A stretch of 8,765 bases of DNA from Chthoniobacter flavus (lineage in GTDB: Bacteria > Verrucomicrobiota > Verrucomicrobiia > Chthoniobacterales > Terrimicrobiaceae): positions 1-8,765 of the forward strand of contig CAMBAQ010000075.1 in the NCBI GenBank assembly GCA_945863785.1, given 5' to 3'. Below the pieces are notes generated by a model. That model saw only the letters and a list, made by a program, of their open reading frames with translations. It ran no database searches and was not told the DNA's origin. Made by a program: the position numbers and the translations under genes. Each line of letters opens with the position of its first letter. The stretch's first letter is position 1. Shown in pieces: positions 1 to 5,016 of this stretch.

Positions 1-93
1 GTCTTTTTCCTCGCCTCCGAGGTCTGCGAGACCAGTTACGCAGATCGGGCGGGAAAATACATGCACCAACGCGGAATCACGATTCCACGGTAG
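1..93 (+). CDS. 3' end of an unidentified upstream gene (partial)
   Basis: Frame 1 is open from the first base and ends at a TAG at 91-93. The 30 visible residues run from VFFLASEVCE through SYADRAGKYM to GITIPR. The stop overlaps the GTG start of crcB by one base (TAGTG), the spacing typical of translationally coupled neighbours, which is the main reason to believe this frame is a real gene end. Thirty residues are not enough to place it in a family, and I do not recognise it. Confidence 0.5.
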   Translation, partial: VFFLASEVCETSYADRAGKYMHQRGITIPR

Positions 94-494
94 TGAAAGA
101 CGCCCTAGCTGTCATGGCTGGTGGGGCTATTGGAAGCTTAGCGAGGTGGTTCGTCTATGTGCTTCTGGCGAACTTCCGTTGGGCCGCAGACTTCCCCTAC
201 GCGACGCTTTTTGTAAACGTCTCGGGATCCTTCGGCATTGGCCTGTTAGCGGCCATTTTGAGTGATGAGGGCCTTCTCAGTGCTCCGCCGAGTATTCGCA
301 CGCTGATACTGGCCGGTTTCTTCGGCGGGTTCACGACCTTCTCTGCATTCAGTCTTCAAACACTCGATCTCATACGGAGCAATGCCTGGCTGGAGGCATG
401 GCTTAATGTCCTCCTCAGCATCACCCTCGGCCTCGCCGCCGTGTGGCTAGGCAGCCATACCGCCCATTTGTTAAGTCCAGCGTCAGGGAAATGA
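93..494 (+). CDS. crcB: Fluoride-specific ion channel CrcB/Fluc
   Basis: A 133-residue inner-membrane protein of the CrcB/Fluc family, whose members form dual-topology dimers that let fluoride leave the cell. The family signatures are all visible: GGAIGSLAR at residues 10-18 in the first membrane helix, the NVSGS turn at 42-46 with the pore-lining Asn42, and GFFGGFTTFSAFS at 75-87, which carries the central Na+ site Gly/Thr and the phenylalanines of the fluoride path. Four hydrophobic segments lie at about 3-26, 38-58, 68-92 and 98-122. Length is normal for the family. The start is a GTG overlapping the previous stop by one base, with no Shine-Dalgarno sequence, so translation is probably coupled to the upstream gene. 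A fluoride riboswitch, if present, would lie further upstream, outside the window. Confidence 0.95.
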   Translation: MKDALAVMAGGAIGSLARWFVYVLLANFRWAADFPYATLFVNVSGSFGIGLLAAILSDEGLLSAPPSIRTLILAGFFGGFTTFSAFSLQTLDLIRSNAWLEAWLNVLLSITLGLAAVWLGSHTAHLLSPASGK

Positions 495-498
495 CGAC

Positions 499-873
499 TC
501 ATACCAAAAGCAGCATGCTTTTGGATTTTAGCAGAGGGGCACAGGGCGTTTCGCCCGTGTGTGTTGGCGTGCTCCTTGGTTCCGCTGGGCAGGGTGCGAG
601 CAAGTAGACCAGTGTCCACACGGCCGAGACGGCCATTCCCCCTTTCTTTTGCGCTGCAAAGTCTAATTTCAAAGAGACAATGGTATCAGGTAGGCTGATC
701 GCCTTCCATGCAGCGCCTTCCGGTCCCTCTGCGATCGGGATGTCTGCCAATCCCACTTTTGGCCTTGTGCTAGCGAGTCGCGTAAGGCACAAGAAAGCGC
801 ACACGTATATGAGTAATAATAAGCTGATAGTGAACACGCCCATCAACCCCTCTAAAAACCATGCGCCCCGCAT
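499..873 (-). CDS. Possible small membrane-anchored protein (uncertain)
   Basis: Reading minus from an ATG at 873, an open frame of 124 codons runs to a TGA at 499. Just upstream of this ATG is AAGAAGG, six bases away, the best Shine-Dalgarno-like sequence I see in the window. The product would start MRGAWFLEGL, continue with a hydrophobic segment at residues 11-32 (GVFTISLLLLIYVCAFLCL region), then a soluble part containing KLDFAAQKKGG at about 71-81. Both its N-terminus and this later block recur as diverged copies beyond the neighbouring gene (1859-1902 and 1906-1974). In the second block many differences are silent in this frame (AAA/AAG, TTA/TTG). Against it: it overlaps the first 65 bases of the FGE-fold gene head-to-head, its C-terminus is low-complexity, and I know no family for it. 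It may instead be a repeat that happens to be open. Confidence 0.35.
   Translation of the reverse strand: MRGAWFLEGLMGVFTISLLLLIYVCAFLCLTRLASTRPKVGLADIPIAEGPEGAAWKAISLPDTIVSLKLDFAAQKKGGMAVSAVWTLVYLLAPCPAEPRSTPTHTGETPCAPLLKSKSMLLLV
504..524 (+). terminator. Hairpin after crcB, possible terminator
   Basis: A perfect 9-bp inverted repeat (CCAAAAGCA / TGCTTTTGG) with a 3-nt loop starts 10 bases after the crcB stop and is followed by ATTTTA. The stem is A/T-rich and the T-run short, so as an intrinsic terminator it is only moderate. It also lies in the last codons of the possible minus-strand ORF 873-499. Confidence 0.4.
540..561. other. GC-rich hairpin in the crcB-SUMF1 gap
   Basis: GGGCG-TTT-CGCCC forms a tight 5-bp stem. 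Skipping one bulged G (557), it extends by CACA/TGTG, giving about 9 bp in total. No T-run follows on either strand, so it is not a standard intrinsic terminator. Role unknown. It belongs to the roughly 310-base stretch between crcB and the FGE-fold gene, which holds no convincing plus-strand gene. Confidence 0.3.
619..688. repeat. Repeat B, left copy
   Basis: About 70 bases aligning with 1906-1974 in the same orientation at roughly 80% identity by eye, with one single-base gap. The shared core includes CACGGCCG, TTTTGCG, TGCAAAGTC and CATTGGTAT-like sequence. A small hairpin at its left end (GGCCG-AGA-CGGCC, 622-634) is kept in the other copy with a G-T pair. On the minus strand it encodes a block resembling V-S-L-K-L-D-F-A. 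Confidence 0.75.
764..793. other. Inverted repeat just upstream of the FGE-fold gene
   Basis: CTTGTGC (764-770) and GCACAAG (787-793) form a perfect 7-bp stem around a 16-nt loop, which itself contains a small GCG-AGT-CGC stem. It ends 15 bases before the preferred start codon at 809. It could be a regulatory hairpin or operator for this gene, or simply part of the repeat block. No T-run follows. Confidence 0.3.
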
Positions 874-1849
874 AGCAGGCCTTCTTTTTGCGCTTTTGAT
901 GAGCGTGATTTGTTTTCCTGTTTTTGCACAGACGGACTCCGCCTCCTCGATCGATGAGAAGGCGCTCGAGCAATTAGTGGTCCGTCGCGACAAGGAAATA
1001 GCCTTGGCAGTGAATCCGATCCAAAAACGGTTTGAACTCGCGACACAGCAACTTTTGCTCAAGGCGATGCAGACTGGCGACCTCGAAAGCGCTAACAAAC
1101 TCAAGGCGATGATCGAAACAGCCGGGGGAGCCGCAGGTAGTGTCGACAAGAATCTGGTGCGCGTGGAGGGCGGGGCGCTGCCGAGTGGATCAGGCTTGGC
1201 AGGGCAAGTGGTAGCGACCTTCCAGATCGGGAAATACGAAGTGACGTGGGGAGAGTGGCAAAAAGTGAGAGATTGGGCGGTGGCGAATGGATATGATTTG
1301 AAAGATGTGGGACAGGGACTGAGCGAGAGCCATCCCGTGACAGATGTGAATTGGTATGACGTGGTGAAATGGTGCAATGCGAAGAGCGAGAAGGAGGGAA
1401 AGACGCCAGTTTATCAAGTCAGTGGCACAACGTATAAAACGGGAGTAACAGAACCTACGGTGAGTGAGAGTGCTAATGGGTATCGTTTGCCGAGTGAAAA
1501 AGAATGGGAGTGGGCAGCGAGGGGAGGCAAAAATTCTAAAGGCTACAACTTCTCTGGGAGTAATGATTTGAATGCTGTGGGTTGGTTTAATGAAAATAGT
1601 GGAGGGAAAACCCATGAGGTAGGGGGAAAGCTGGCGAACGAATTGGAGATTTATGACATGAGCGGGAATATGTGGGAGTGGTGCTTCGATCTGGACGGAT
1701 CCTCCGCCCGCCGCGTCCGTAGCGGGTGCTGGAACGACAACGCCGCCGACGCCGACTACTGGATTGTTGCCGACCGCGTCAGGTGCGTCCCCGCGGGCTG
1801 CCGGTCCTACTACTTCGGATTCCGTCTGGCCCGCAGTTCGGGAAACTAA
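809..1849 (+). CDS. Exported FGE/SUMF1-fold protein, likely DGR target
   Basis: A 346-residue protein with three parts. Residues 1-40 look like a signal peptide: a basic start, a hydrophobic core IAGLLFALLMSVICF, and a VFA-Q cleavage site. Residues 48-105 are helical and charged, with the QTGDLESANKLKAMIE pattern seen in many PVC-group secreted proteins. Residues 115-346 are a formylglycine-generating-enzyme fold: FQIGKYEVTWGEW (138-150), HPVTDVNWYDVVKWCN (175-190), GYRLPSEKEWEWAARGG (224-240), IYDMSGNMWEWC (281-292) and GFRLAR (337-342). It is probably a binding or structural protein of the C-type-lectin-like class, not a sulfatase activator. I chose the ATG at 809 because it leaves a normal signal peptide; an in-frame ATG at 680 lies inside repeat B and would add 43 implausible residues. 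The body is purine-rich on the coding strand, unlike its neighbours, and residues 296-342 shift sharply to C-ending codons. Diverged repeats flank it. Family assignment is firm; DGR status is inferred. Confidence 0.88.
   Translation: MSNNKLIVNTPINPSKNHAPRIAGLLFALLMSVICFPVFAQTDSASSIDEKALEQLVVRRDKEIALAVNPIQKRFELATQQLLLKAMQTGDLESANKLKAMIETAGGAAGSVDKNLVRVEGGALPSGSGLAGQVVATFQIGKYEVTWGEWQKVRDWAVANGYDLKDVGQGLSESHPVTDVNWYDVVKWCNAKSEKEGKTPVYQVSGTTYKTGVTEPTVSESANGYRLPSEKEWEWAARGGKNSKGYNFSGSNDLNAVGWFNENSGGKTHEVGGKLANELEIYDMSGNMWEWCFDLDGSSARRVRSGCWNDNAADADYWIVADRVRCVPAGCRSYYFGFRLARSSGN
833..874. repeat. Repeat A, left copy
   Basis: About 42 bases (ACGCCC-TCAACCCCTC-AAAAACCA core) that recur at 1859-1902 in the same orientation at roughly 80-85% identity. 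In the plus frame it encodes the charged start of the neighbouring signal peptide (TPINPSKNHA); the right copy reads TPVNPSKNHA in its own open frame. On the minus strand it encodes the start MRGAWFLEGL, against MGRAWFLEGL on the right. Confidence 0.75.
1694..1834 (+). other. Putative DGR variable region (VR) at the gene's 3' end
   Basis: Codons 296-336 end in C in 31 of 41 cases, against 6 of 41 in the 41 codons just before, and purines fall from 43/60 (1621-1680) to 27/60 (1741-1800). This is what a template rich in AAC codons gives once its adenines are randomised: NNC codons such as GAC, TAC, TGC, GTC, TCC, GGC. The protein keeps the fixed scaffold known for FGE-fold DGR targets: R-V-x-S-G-x-W (302-308), V-A-x-R (320-323), P328, R332, then GFRLAR (337-342). 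The positions between are Asp, Val, Cys, Gly, Ser, Tyr and Phe. GGATTCCGTCTGGCCCGC at the end would sit where DGRs have their fixed homing end. No template repeat or reverse transcriptase is in the window, and non-DGR FGE proteins share part of the scaffold, so this is an inference. Confidence 0.6.
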
Positions 1850-1858
1850 TTCTATTAT

Positions 1859-1902
1859 TAAAACGCCCGTCAACCCCTCCAAAAACCACGCGCGCCCCAT
1901 AA
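1859..1902. repeat. Repeat A', right copy
   Basis: Starts 10 bases after the FGE-fold stop codon and aligns with 833-874. It is followed after 3 bases by repeat B', whereas on the left 144 bases separate B from A and the order is reversed. An ATG on the minus strand at 1900-1898 begins MGRAWFLEGLTGV, but the frame soon runs into the antisense of the FGE-fold gene, so any gene starting here is truncated. Confidence 0.75.
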
Positions 1903-1905
1903 ATA

Positions 1906-1974
1906 CACGGCCGGGCCGGTCATGCCCCCTTGTTTTGCGGTGCAAAGTCCAACTTGAAAGGGACATTGGTATTA
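1906..1974. repeat. Repeat B', right copy
   Basis: Aligns with 619-688 (see that entry). It ends at the base before the alr stop codon (1975-1977), so the repeat fills the whole remainder of the gap between the two convergent genes. On the minus strand it reads N-V-P-F-K-L-D-F-A-P-Q-N-K-G-A followed by TGA, a diverged match to the left copy with a one-base frameshift after it. The kept hairpin (about 1909-1921) could serve as a weak terminator for alr. Confidence 0.75.
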
Positions 1975-3090
1975 TTAATGCGCAGCGGAGTAAAAGCGTT
2001 CAACGCGGCGGCCGATCCCTGTAAGAATGTCCCATGCAATGGTGCCAGATCTTGTCGCCAGTTCTTGAGCATCAATGGCAGAGTTGCCATCGTGGCCTAT
2101 AAGGGTGACGACATCACCGACTTGAACATCGGGAAGAGCGGTTACGTCGACAATAATCTGATCCATTGTCACGCGGCCGATGAGATCGCATCTTTTTCCA
2201 TTGATCAAAACTCCGCATCCTTGACCAGAGGCCTGTCGTGGGTAGCCATCTGCGTACCCGACAGGAAGGACCGCGGTAAGAATAGGGGTGGAGGAAATAT
2301 AGGTGCGTCCGTAGCTCACGCCTGCACCAGCGGGAAGATCTTTTAACAACACTATCCGCGCCTTCCAAGTGAGTGCCGGTCGGAGTGTGTTGGAAAACTC
2401 GGCGATGGGCGAGCAACCATAGAGCATGAGTCCGGGGCGGACGATGTCGCCAGCAAATTCAGGCAAGGTGAGGATTCCTGCGCTATTAAGACTGTGGAGT
2501 TTGGCGTTAGGGGCTAGCTCACGCAGCGTTTGAGTTAGTTTTGTAAAACCATGCAGTTGGTGAGTCGTAAAGGCGGTATCTTCATCCGCAGAGGGAAGGT
2601 GAGTAGAGATGCTGTGGATCTCGATGCCTGATATTTCTAGAGTGGATTTGAACTCGGAAATGGCAGCATCTTTCCTGCAGCCCACACGGCCCATTCCGGT
2701 ATCGATTTTAAAGTTGATTCGGATCTTTCCGAATTGAGAAAAGGCTTTCGCCTCCATGGCGCTTGAGACAGTAACGATATGATCATTCTCGACGGCAGCC
2801 TGACGCTCTCCCGGTAGACAGGGGCCGAGCAACATCACATCACTTCCATCAGAAACGGCTTTGATTTCAGCTGCTTCATGGAGATTGGCGACGCCAAAAA
2901 GGGTTTTATCACCAGCCAACGCCTGAACGGTTTCACGGGCGCCATGGCCATATCCATTGGCTTTCACGACGGCAAGGATCGATGGTGTGGGGCCAATGCG
3001 CTGTCGAACAAAATGGAGATTCGCGCGGAGGGCGCTAAGGTCCACCTCGGCCCAGGTGCGCAAGCTTTCAGGAACAGAAAAAATCGGCAT
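1975..3090 (-). CDS. alr: Alanine racemase
   Basis: A 371-residue PLP enzyme that converts L-alanine to D-alanine in the cytoplasm for peptidoglycan. The TIM-barrel part opens with WAEVDLSALRANL and the PLP-lysine motif AVVKANGYGHG (Lys43). It continues with KIDTGMGRVG (128-137), STHLPSADE (162-170) and VRPGLMLYG (217-225, Arg218). The C-terminal beta domain carries the second catalytic base, Tyr260 in GVSYGRTY, and the RVTMDQIIVDV loop (306-316). Length is standard, which supports the ATG at 3090. That ATG has no Shine-Dalgarno sequence and lies only 13 nt after the 3' end of tRNA-Ala on the same strand, so the two are probably co-transcribed and alr would be left with a very short leader after tRNA processing. 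The gene converges with the FGE-fold gene. No strong intrinsic terminator is seen beyond its stop. Confidence 0.97.
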   Translation of the reverse strand: MPIFSVPESLRTWAEVDLSALRANLHFVRQRIGPTPSILAVVKANGYGHGARETVQALAGDKTLFGVANLHEAAEIKAVSDGSDVMLLGPCLPGERQAAVENDHIVTVSSAMEAKAFSQFGKIRINFKIDTGMGRVGCRKDAAISEFKSTLEISGIEIHSISTHLPSADEDTAFTTHQLHGFTKLTQTLRELAPNAKLHSLNSAGILTLPEFAGDIVRPGLMLYGCSPIAEFSNTLRPALTWKARIVLLKDLPAGAGVSYGRTYISSTPILTAVLPVGYADGYPRQASGQGCGVLINGKRCDLIGRVTMDQIIVDVTALPDVQVGDVVTLIGHDGNSAIDAQELATRSGTIAWDILTGIGRRVERFYSAAH

Positions 3091-3103
3091 GAGTGAAAAG
3101 AAG

Positions 3104-3176
3104 TGGAGGTAAGGAGGCTCGAACTCCTGGCCTCGTCATTGCGAACGACGCGCTCTACCAACTGAGCTATACCCCC
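3104..3176 (-). tRNA. tRNA-Ala (anticodon CGC)
   Basis: Read on the minus strand, all four arms fold. The acceptor stem is GGGGGTA / TACCTCC with discriminator A. The D arm is GCTC / GAGC. The anticodon stem is CGTCG / TGACG around the loop TTCGCAA, giving anticodon CGC for GCG codons. The T arm is AGGAG / CTCCT around TTCGAGC. The acceptor pair G3-T70 (G-U in RNA) is the alanine identity element. Total length is 73 nt, with CCA not encoded. The gene sits between the folE2 terminator and alr. Confidence 0.97.
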
Positions 3177-3193
3177 GTCTTTGAACCGCTCTT

Positions 3194-3224
3194 ACTTTAA
3201 CCGGCATTTCGTTGAATCAAGCAA
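3194..3224 (-). promoter_or_regulatory. Possible promoter for tRNA-Ala/alr
   Basis: On the minus strand TTGCTT (3224-3219) and TTAAAG (3200-3195) are 18 bases apart, placing a start about 10 bases before the tRNA. An alternative pairing is TTGATT with TAAAGT at 15 bases. Both are imperfect matches. The folE2 terminator just upstream means this unit needs its own promoter here. Confidence 0.35.
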
Positions 3225-3225
3225 C

Positions 3226-3253
3226 AAAAAACCATCCGCTTAGGCGCTGATGG
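3226..3253 (-). terminator. Intrinsic terminator of folE2, overlapping its stop codon
   Basis: On the minus strand CCATC-AG-CGC pairs with GCG-GATGG (8 bp with a 2-nt bulge), closing a CTAA loop and followed by six Ts. The folE2 stop codon TAA is in the loop, so the hairpin is built from the last codons of the gene. On the plus strand the same stem is followed, after AAGG, by eight Ts (3258-3265), but no plus-strand gene ends here. Confidence 0.8.
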
Positions 3254-4025
3254 AAGGTTTTTTTTCAATCAATGCGTAGGCGTTGTGGTTGTGAATGGAT
3301 TCGAAGTTCTCTGCCTCGGCGCGATACCAGACGATATTCGGATCGGCTTCGCAGCGGAGTGCGACATTGCGGACCAGATCTTCGACAAAAACGGGGTTCG
3401 CATACGCTTGCTCGGTCACGTGCTTTTCATCCGGGCGCTTGAGGAGGCTGAACAATTCGGCGCTAGCGGATTCCTCACAGAGGCGAACCATATCTTCGAT
3501 CCACATGGGTTTCGTGCAGCGAACAGAAAGGGTCACGTGACCGCGTTGGTTGTGAGCGCCCGCAACGCTGATCGCTTTGGAGCAGGGGCAGAGGGTGGTC
3601 ACGGGGACGGTTGTGGTGACAACAAAATCGAGCACGCCCTTGGTGAGAGTCGCACGGAAGATGACATTGTAATCAAGCAGGCCCGGGGCTCCGCTGACGG
3701 GGGCTTTTTTTTCCAGAAAAAACGGAAACTCGATATCCAGATGAGCGCAGTCGCTTTCCAAGCGGCGGGCGGTTTGTTCGAGGATGTCTCGGATGTTTTC
3801 CACATGCACAACTGGTCCGTGGGCGCTGAGGGCCTCGATAAAACGGCTCATGTGGGTGCCTTTGAAGTGGTGGGGGAGATCGACGGTCAATTGGATCGTC
3901 GCCACTGTGCTTTGGGTCGCGTGGTGCTTATCGCGGACCTGCATCGGATATCGCAGGGATTTGATGCCCACTCGGTCAATCGCCAGTTTCCGATCGTCGC
4001 TTTCGCTTTGGGTGTCTTTCAACAT
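3240..4025 (-). CDS. folE2: GTP cyclohydrolase IB (FolE2)
   Basis: A 261-residue enzyme of the FolE2/COG1469 family that converts GTP to 7,8-dihydroneopterin triphosphate, the first step of tetrahydrofolate (and queuosine-type) synthesis. It is a zinc-independent alternative to FolE. Family landmarks: GIKSLRYPMQV (20-30), VDLPHHFKGTHMSRF (48-62), the catalytic TLCPCSKAIS (144-153, Cys146), GAHNQRGH (156-163, His158), VEDLVR (214-219, Glu215) and ESIHNHNAYA (242-251). These match the Cys/His/Glu metal and catalytic residues known from the Neisseria enzyme. I prefer the ATG at 4025 because MLKDTQSESDDRKLAIDRVG resembles usual family N-termini; an in-frame ATG at 4058 would add 11 residues. Neither has a Shine-Dalgarno sequence. 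It is divergent from the SDR gene, so the 87 bases between must hold promoters for both. Confidence 0.95.
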   Translation of the reverse strand: MLKDTQSESDDRKLAIDRVGIKSLRYPMQVRDKHHATQSTVATIQLTVDLPHHFKGTHMSRFIEALSAHGPVVHVENIRDILEQTARRLESDCAHLDIEFPFFLEKKAPVSGAPGLLDYNVIFRATLTKGVLDFVVTTTVPVTTLCPCSKAISVAGAHNQRGHVTLSVRCTKPMWIEDMVRLCEESASAELFSLLKRPDEKHVTEQAYANPVFVEDLVRNVALRCEADPNIVWYRAEAENFESIHNHNAYALIEKKPSISA

Positions 4026-4112
4026 GTGTTTGCGATTTTGAGCGACACGTCGGCGCATCGAAAGCCAAAAAAAATCGTGCGGGCTATCGGGGATTGGTTT
4101 TTAGTTGGTTGC

Positions 4113-4925
4113 ATGGCAAACAACTTGTTCGATCTTTCCGACGAAGTCGCTGTAGTAGTGGGCGCCACGGGCGTCCTTGGTGGTGGCATGGCCCTCGCGC
4201 TTGCCTCAGCTGGAGCACGTGTTGTCGTCTCTGGACGAAACTCGGATCGGGGAAATGAAAGAGTGCGTGAAATCACCAAAGCGGGTGGTAAGGCGATCTT
4301 TTTTCAAACTGACGCCACCGACCGCGAAAGCCTGATGGATTTGTTGGATGCGACGGCCGATACGTTTGGCATTCCGAGCGTGTTGGTGAATGCGGCGGGC
4401 GGTAACGATGCCAGCGTGACGGTGACGCCCGAAAATCCGTTTTCGGACATCGCCGTTGAGGATTGGGTGGCCAACTTTGATTTGAACCTCATTGGTGGCG
4501 CGTTGCTGCCCTGCCAAGTGATCGGCGCCGCGATGGTCGAGGCGGGTCGCGGAAGTATTATTAATATCGCCAGCGTTTCTGCCCACCTTCCGCTCTCGCG
4601 AGTCGTGGCCTATTCCTCTGCGAAAGCGGCTGTGCTCAATCTGACGCAATTTCTCGCGCGGGAATGGGCGCCAACCGGAGTGAGGGTGAATTCCATCACC
4701 CCAGGATTTTTTCCAGCCGAACAAAACCTGCGGCTTCTATTCAACCCAGACGGCACCACCACGCCTCGCGCAGCGGCGATCCTAGGCCATACGCCGATGG
4801 CGAGATTTGGCGAAGCGGACGAACTTTCCGGAGCGGTGATTTTTCTCGCCAGTTCTCAGGCTAGCTCGTTCGTGACGGGGTCCGATATTCGCGTGGATGG
4901 TGGTTATCTTTCGCAGACGATTTAG
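4113..4925 (+). CDS. SDR oxidoreductase, probable D-mannonate oxidoreductase
   Basis: A 270-residue classical short-chain dehydrogenase/reductase. Visible are the NAD(P)-binding glycine motif GATGVLGGG (17-25), NAAGG (93-97), Ser154 in NIASVS, the catalytic YSSAK (Tyr167, Lys171), and VTGSDIRVDGGY near the end. The segment PGFFPAEQNLRLL (197-209), with TTTPRAAAILGHTPMARFGE (215-234), is the signature of SDR-type fructuronate reductases/D-mannonate oxidoreductases (Bacillus UxuB/YjmF group), which interconvert D-fructuronate and D-mannonate in hexuronate breakdown. No other uronate gene is nearby, so the substrate is inferred from motif resemblance alone. The start is the ATG at 4113, giving a normal SDR N-terminus. 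The open frame extends another 276 codons upstream, but that part is antisense to folE2 and not protein-like. No Shine-Dalgarno sequence. Confidence 0.9.
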   Translation: MANNLFDLSDEVAVVVGATGVLGGGMALALASAGARVVVSGRNSDRGNERVREITKAGGKAIFFQTDATDRESLMDLLDATADTFGIPSVLVNAAGGNDASVTVTPENPFSDIAVEDWVANFDLNLIGGALLPCQVIGAAMVEAGRGSIINIASVSAHLPLSRVVAYSSAKAAVLNLTQFLAREWAPTGVRVNSITPGFFPAEQNLRLLFNPDGTTTPRAAAILGHTPMARFGEADELSGAVIFLASSQASSFVTGSDIRVDGGYLSQTI

Positions 4926-4969
4926 GTCGAGTGCGGGCCTTGTCTCTTTGCATTGCGAATGAGCGGGGC

Positions 4970-4998
4970 TTGATGTGCCGAGCGCGTGAGGGTATATA
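4970..4998 (+). promoter_or_regulatory. Sigma-70-type promoter for the TPR gene
   Basis: TTGATG (4970-4975) and TATATA (4993-4998) are separated by 17 bases, close to the consensus. Transcription would start near 5005, leaving about 12 bases before the ATG at 5017. Confidence 0.55.
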
Positions 4999-5016
4999 TT
5001 TAGACGCTTCTCCTGT

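Noticed and set aside
680..808. Earlier ATG (680) for the FGE-fold gene
   Set aside because: It lies inside repeat B and would put 43 non-signal residues before a complete signal peptide that starts at 809.
1190..1966. 258-codon minus-strand frame across the FGE-fold gene
   Set aside because: Antisense shadow of a gene with clear FGE motifs; only its first codons correspond to repeat A'.
1930..2346. Plus-strand frame over the end of alr
   Set aside because: Antisense to the conserved C-terminal domain of alanine racemase and without recognisable features.
3285..4112. 276-codon open upstream extension of the SDR frame
   Set aside because: It is exactly antisense to folE2, whose family motifs are intact, and its translation has no recognisable domain. 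The SDR has a normal N-terminus from 4113.
4206..4724. 172-codon minus-strand frame inside the SDR gene
   Set aside because: Antisense to intact SDR motifs; the composition is that of a shadow frame.
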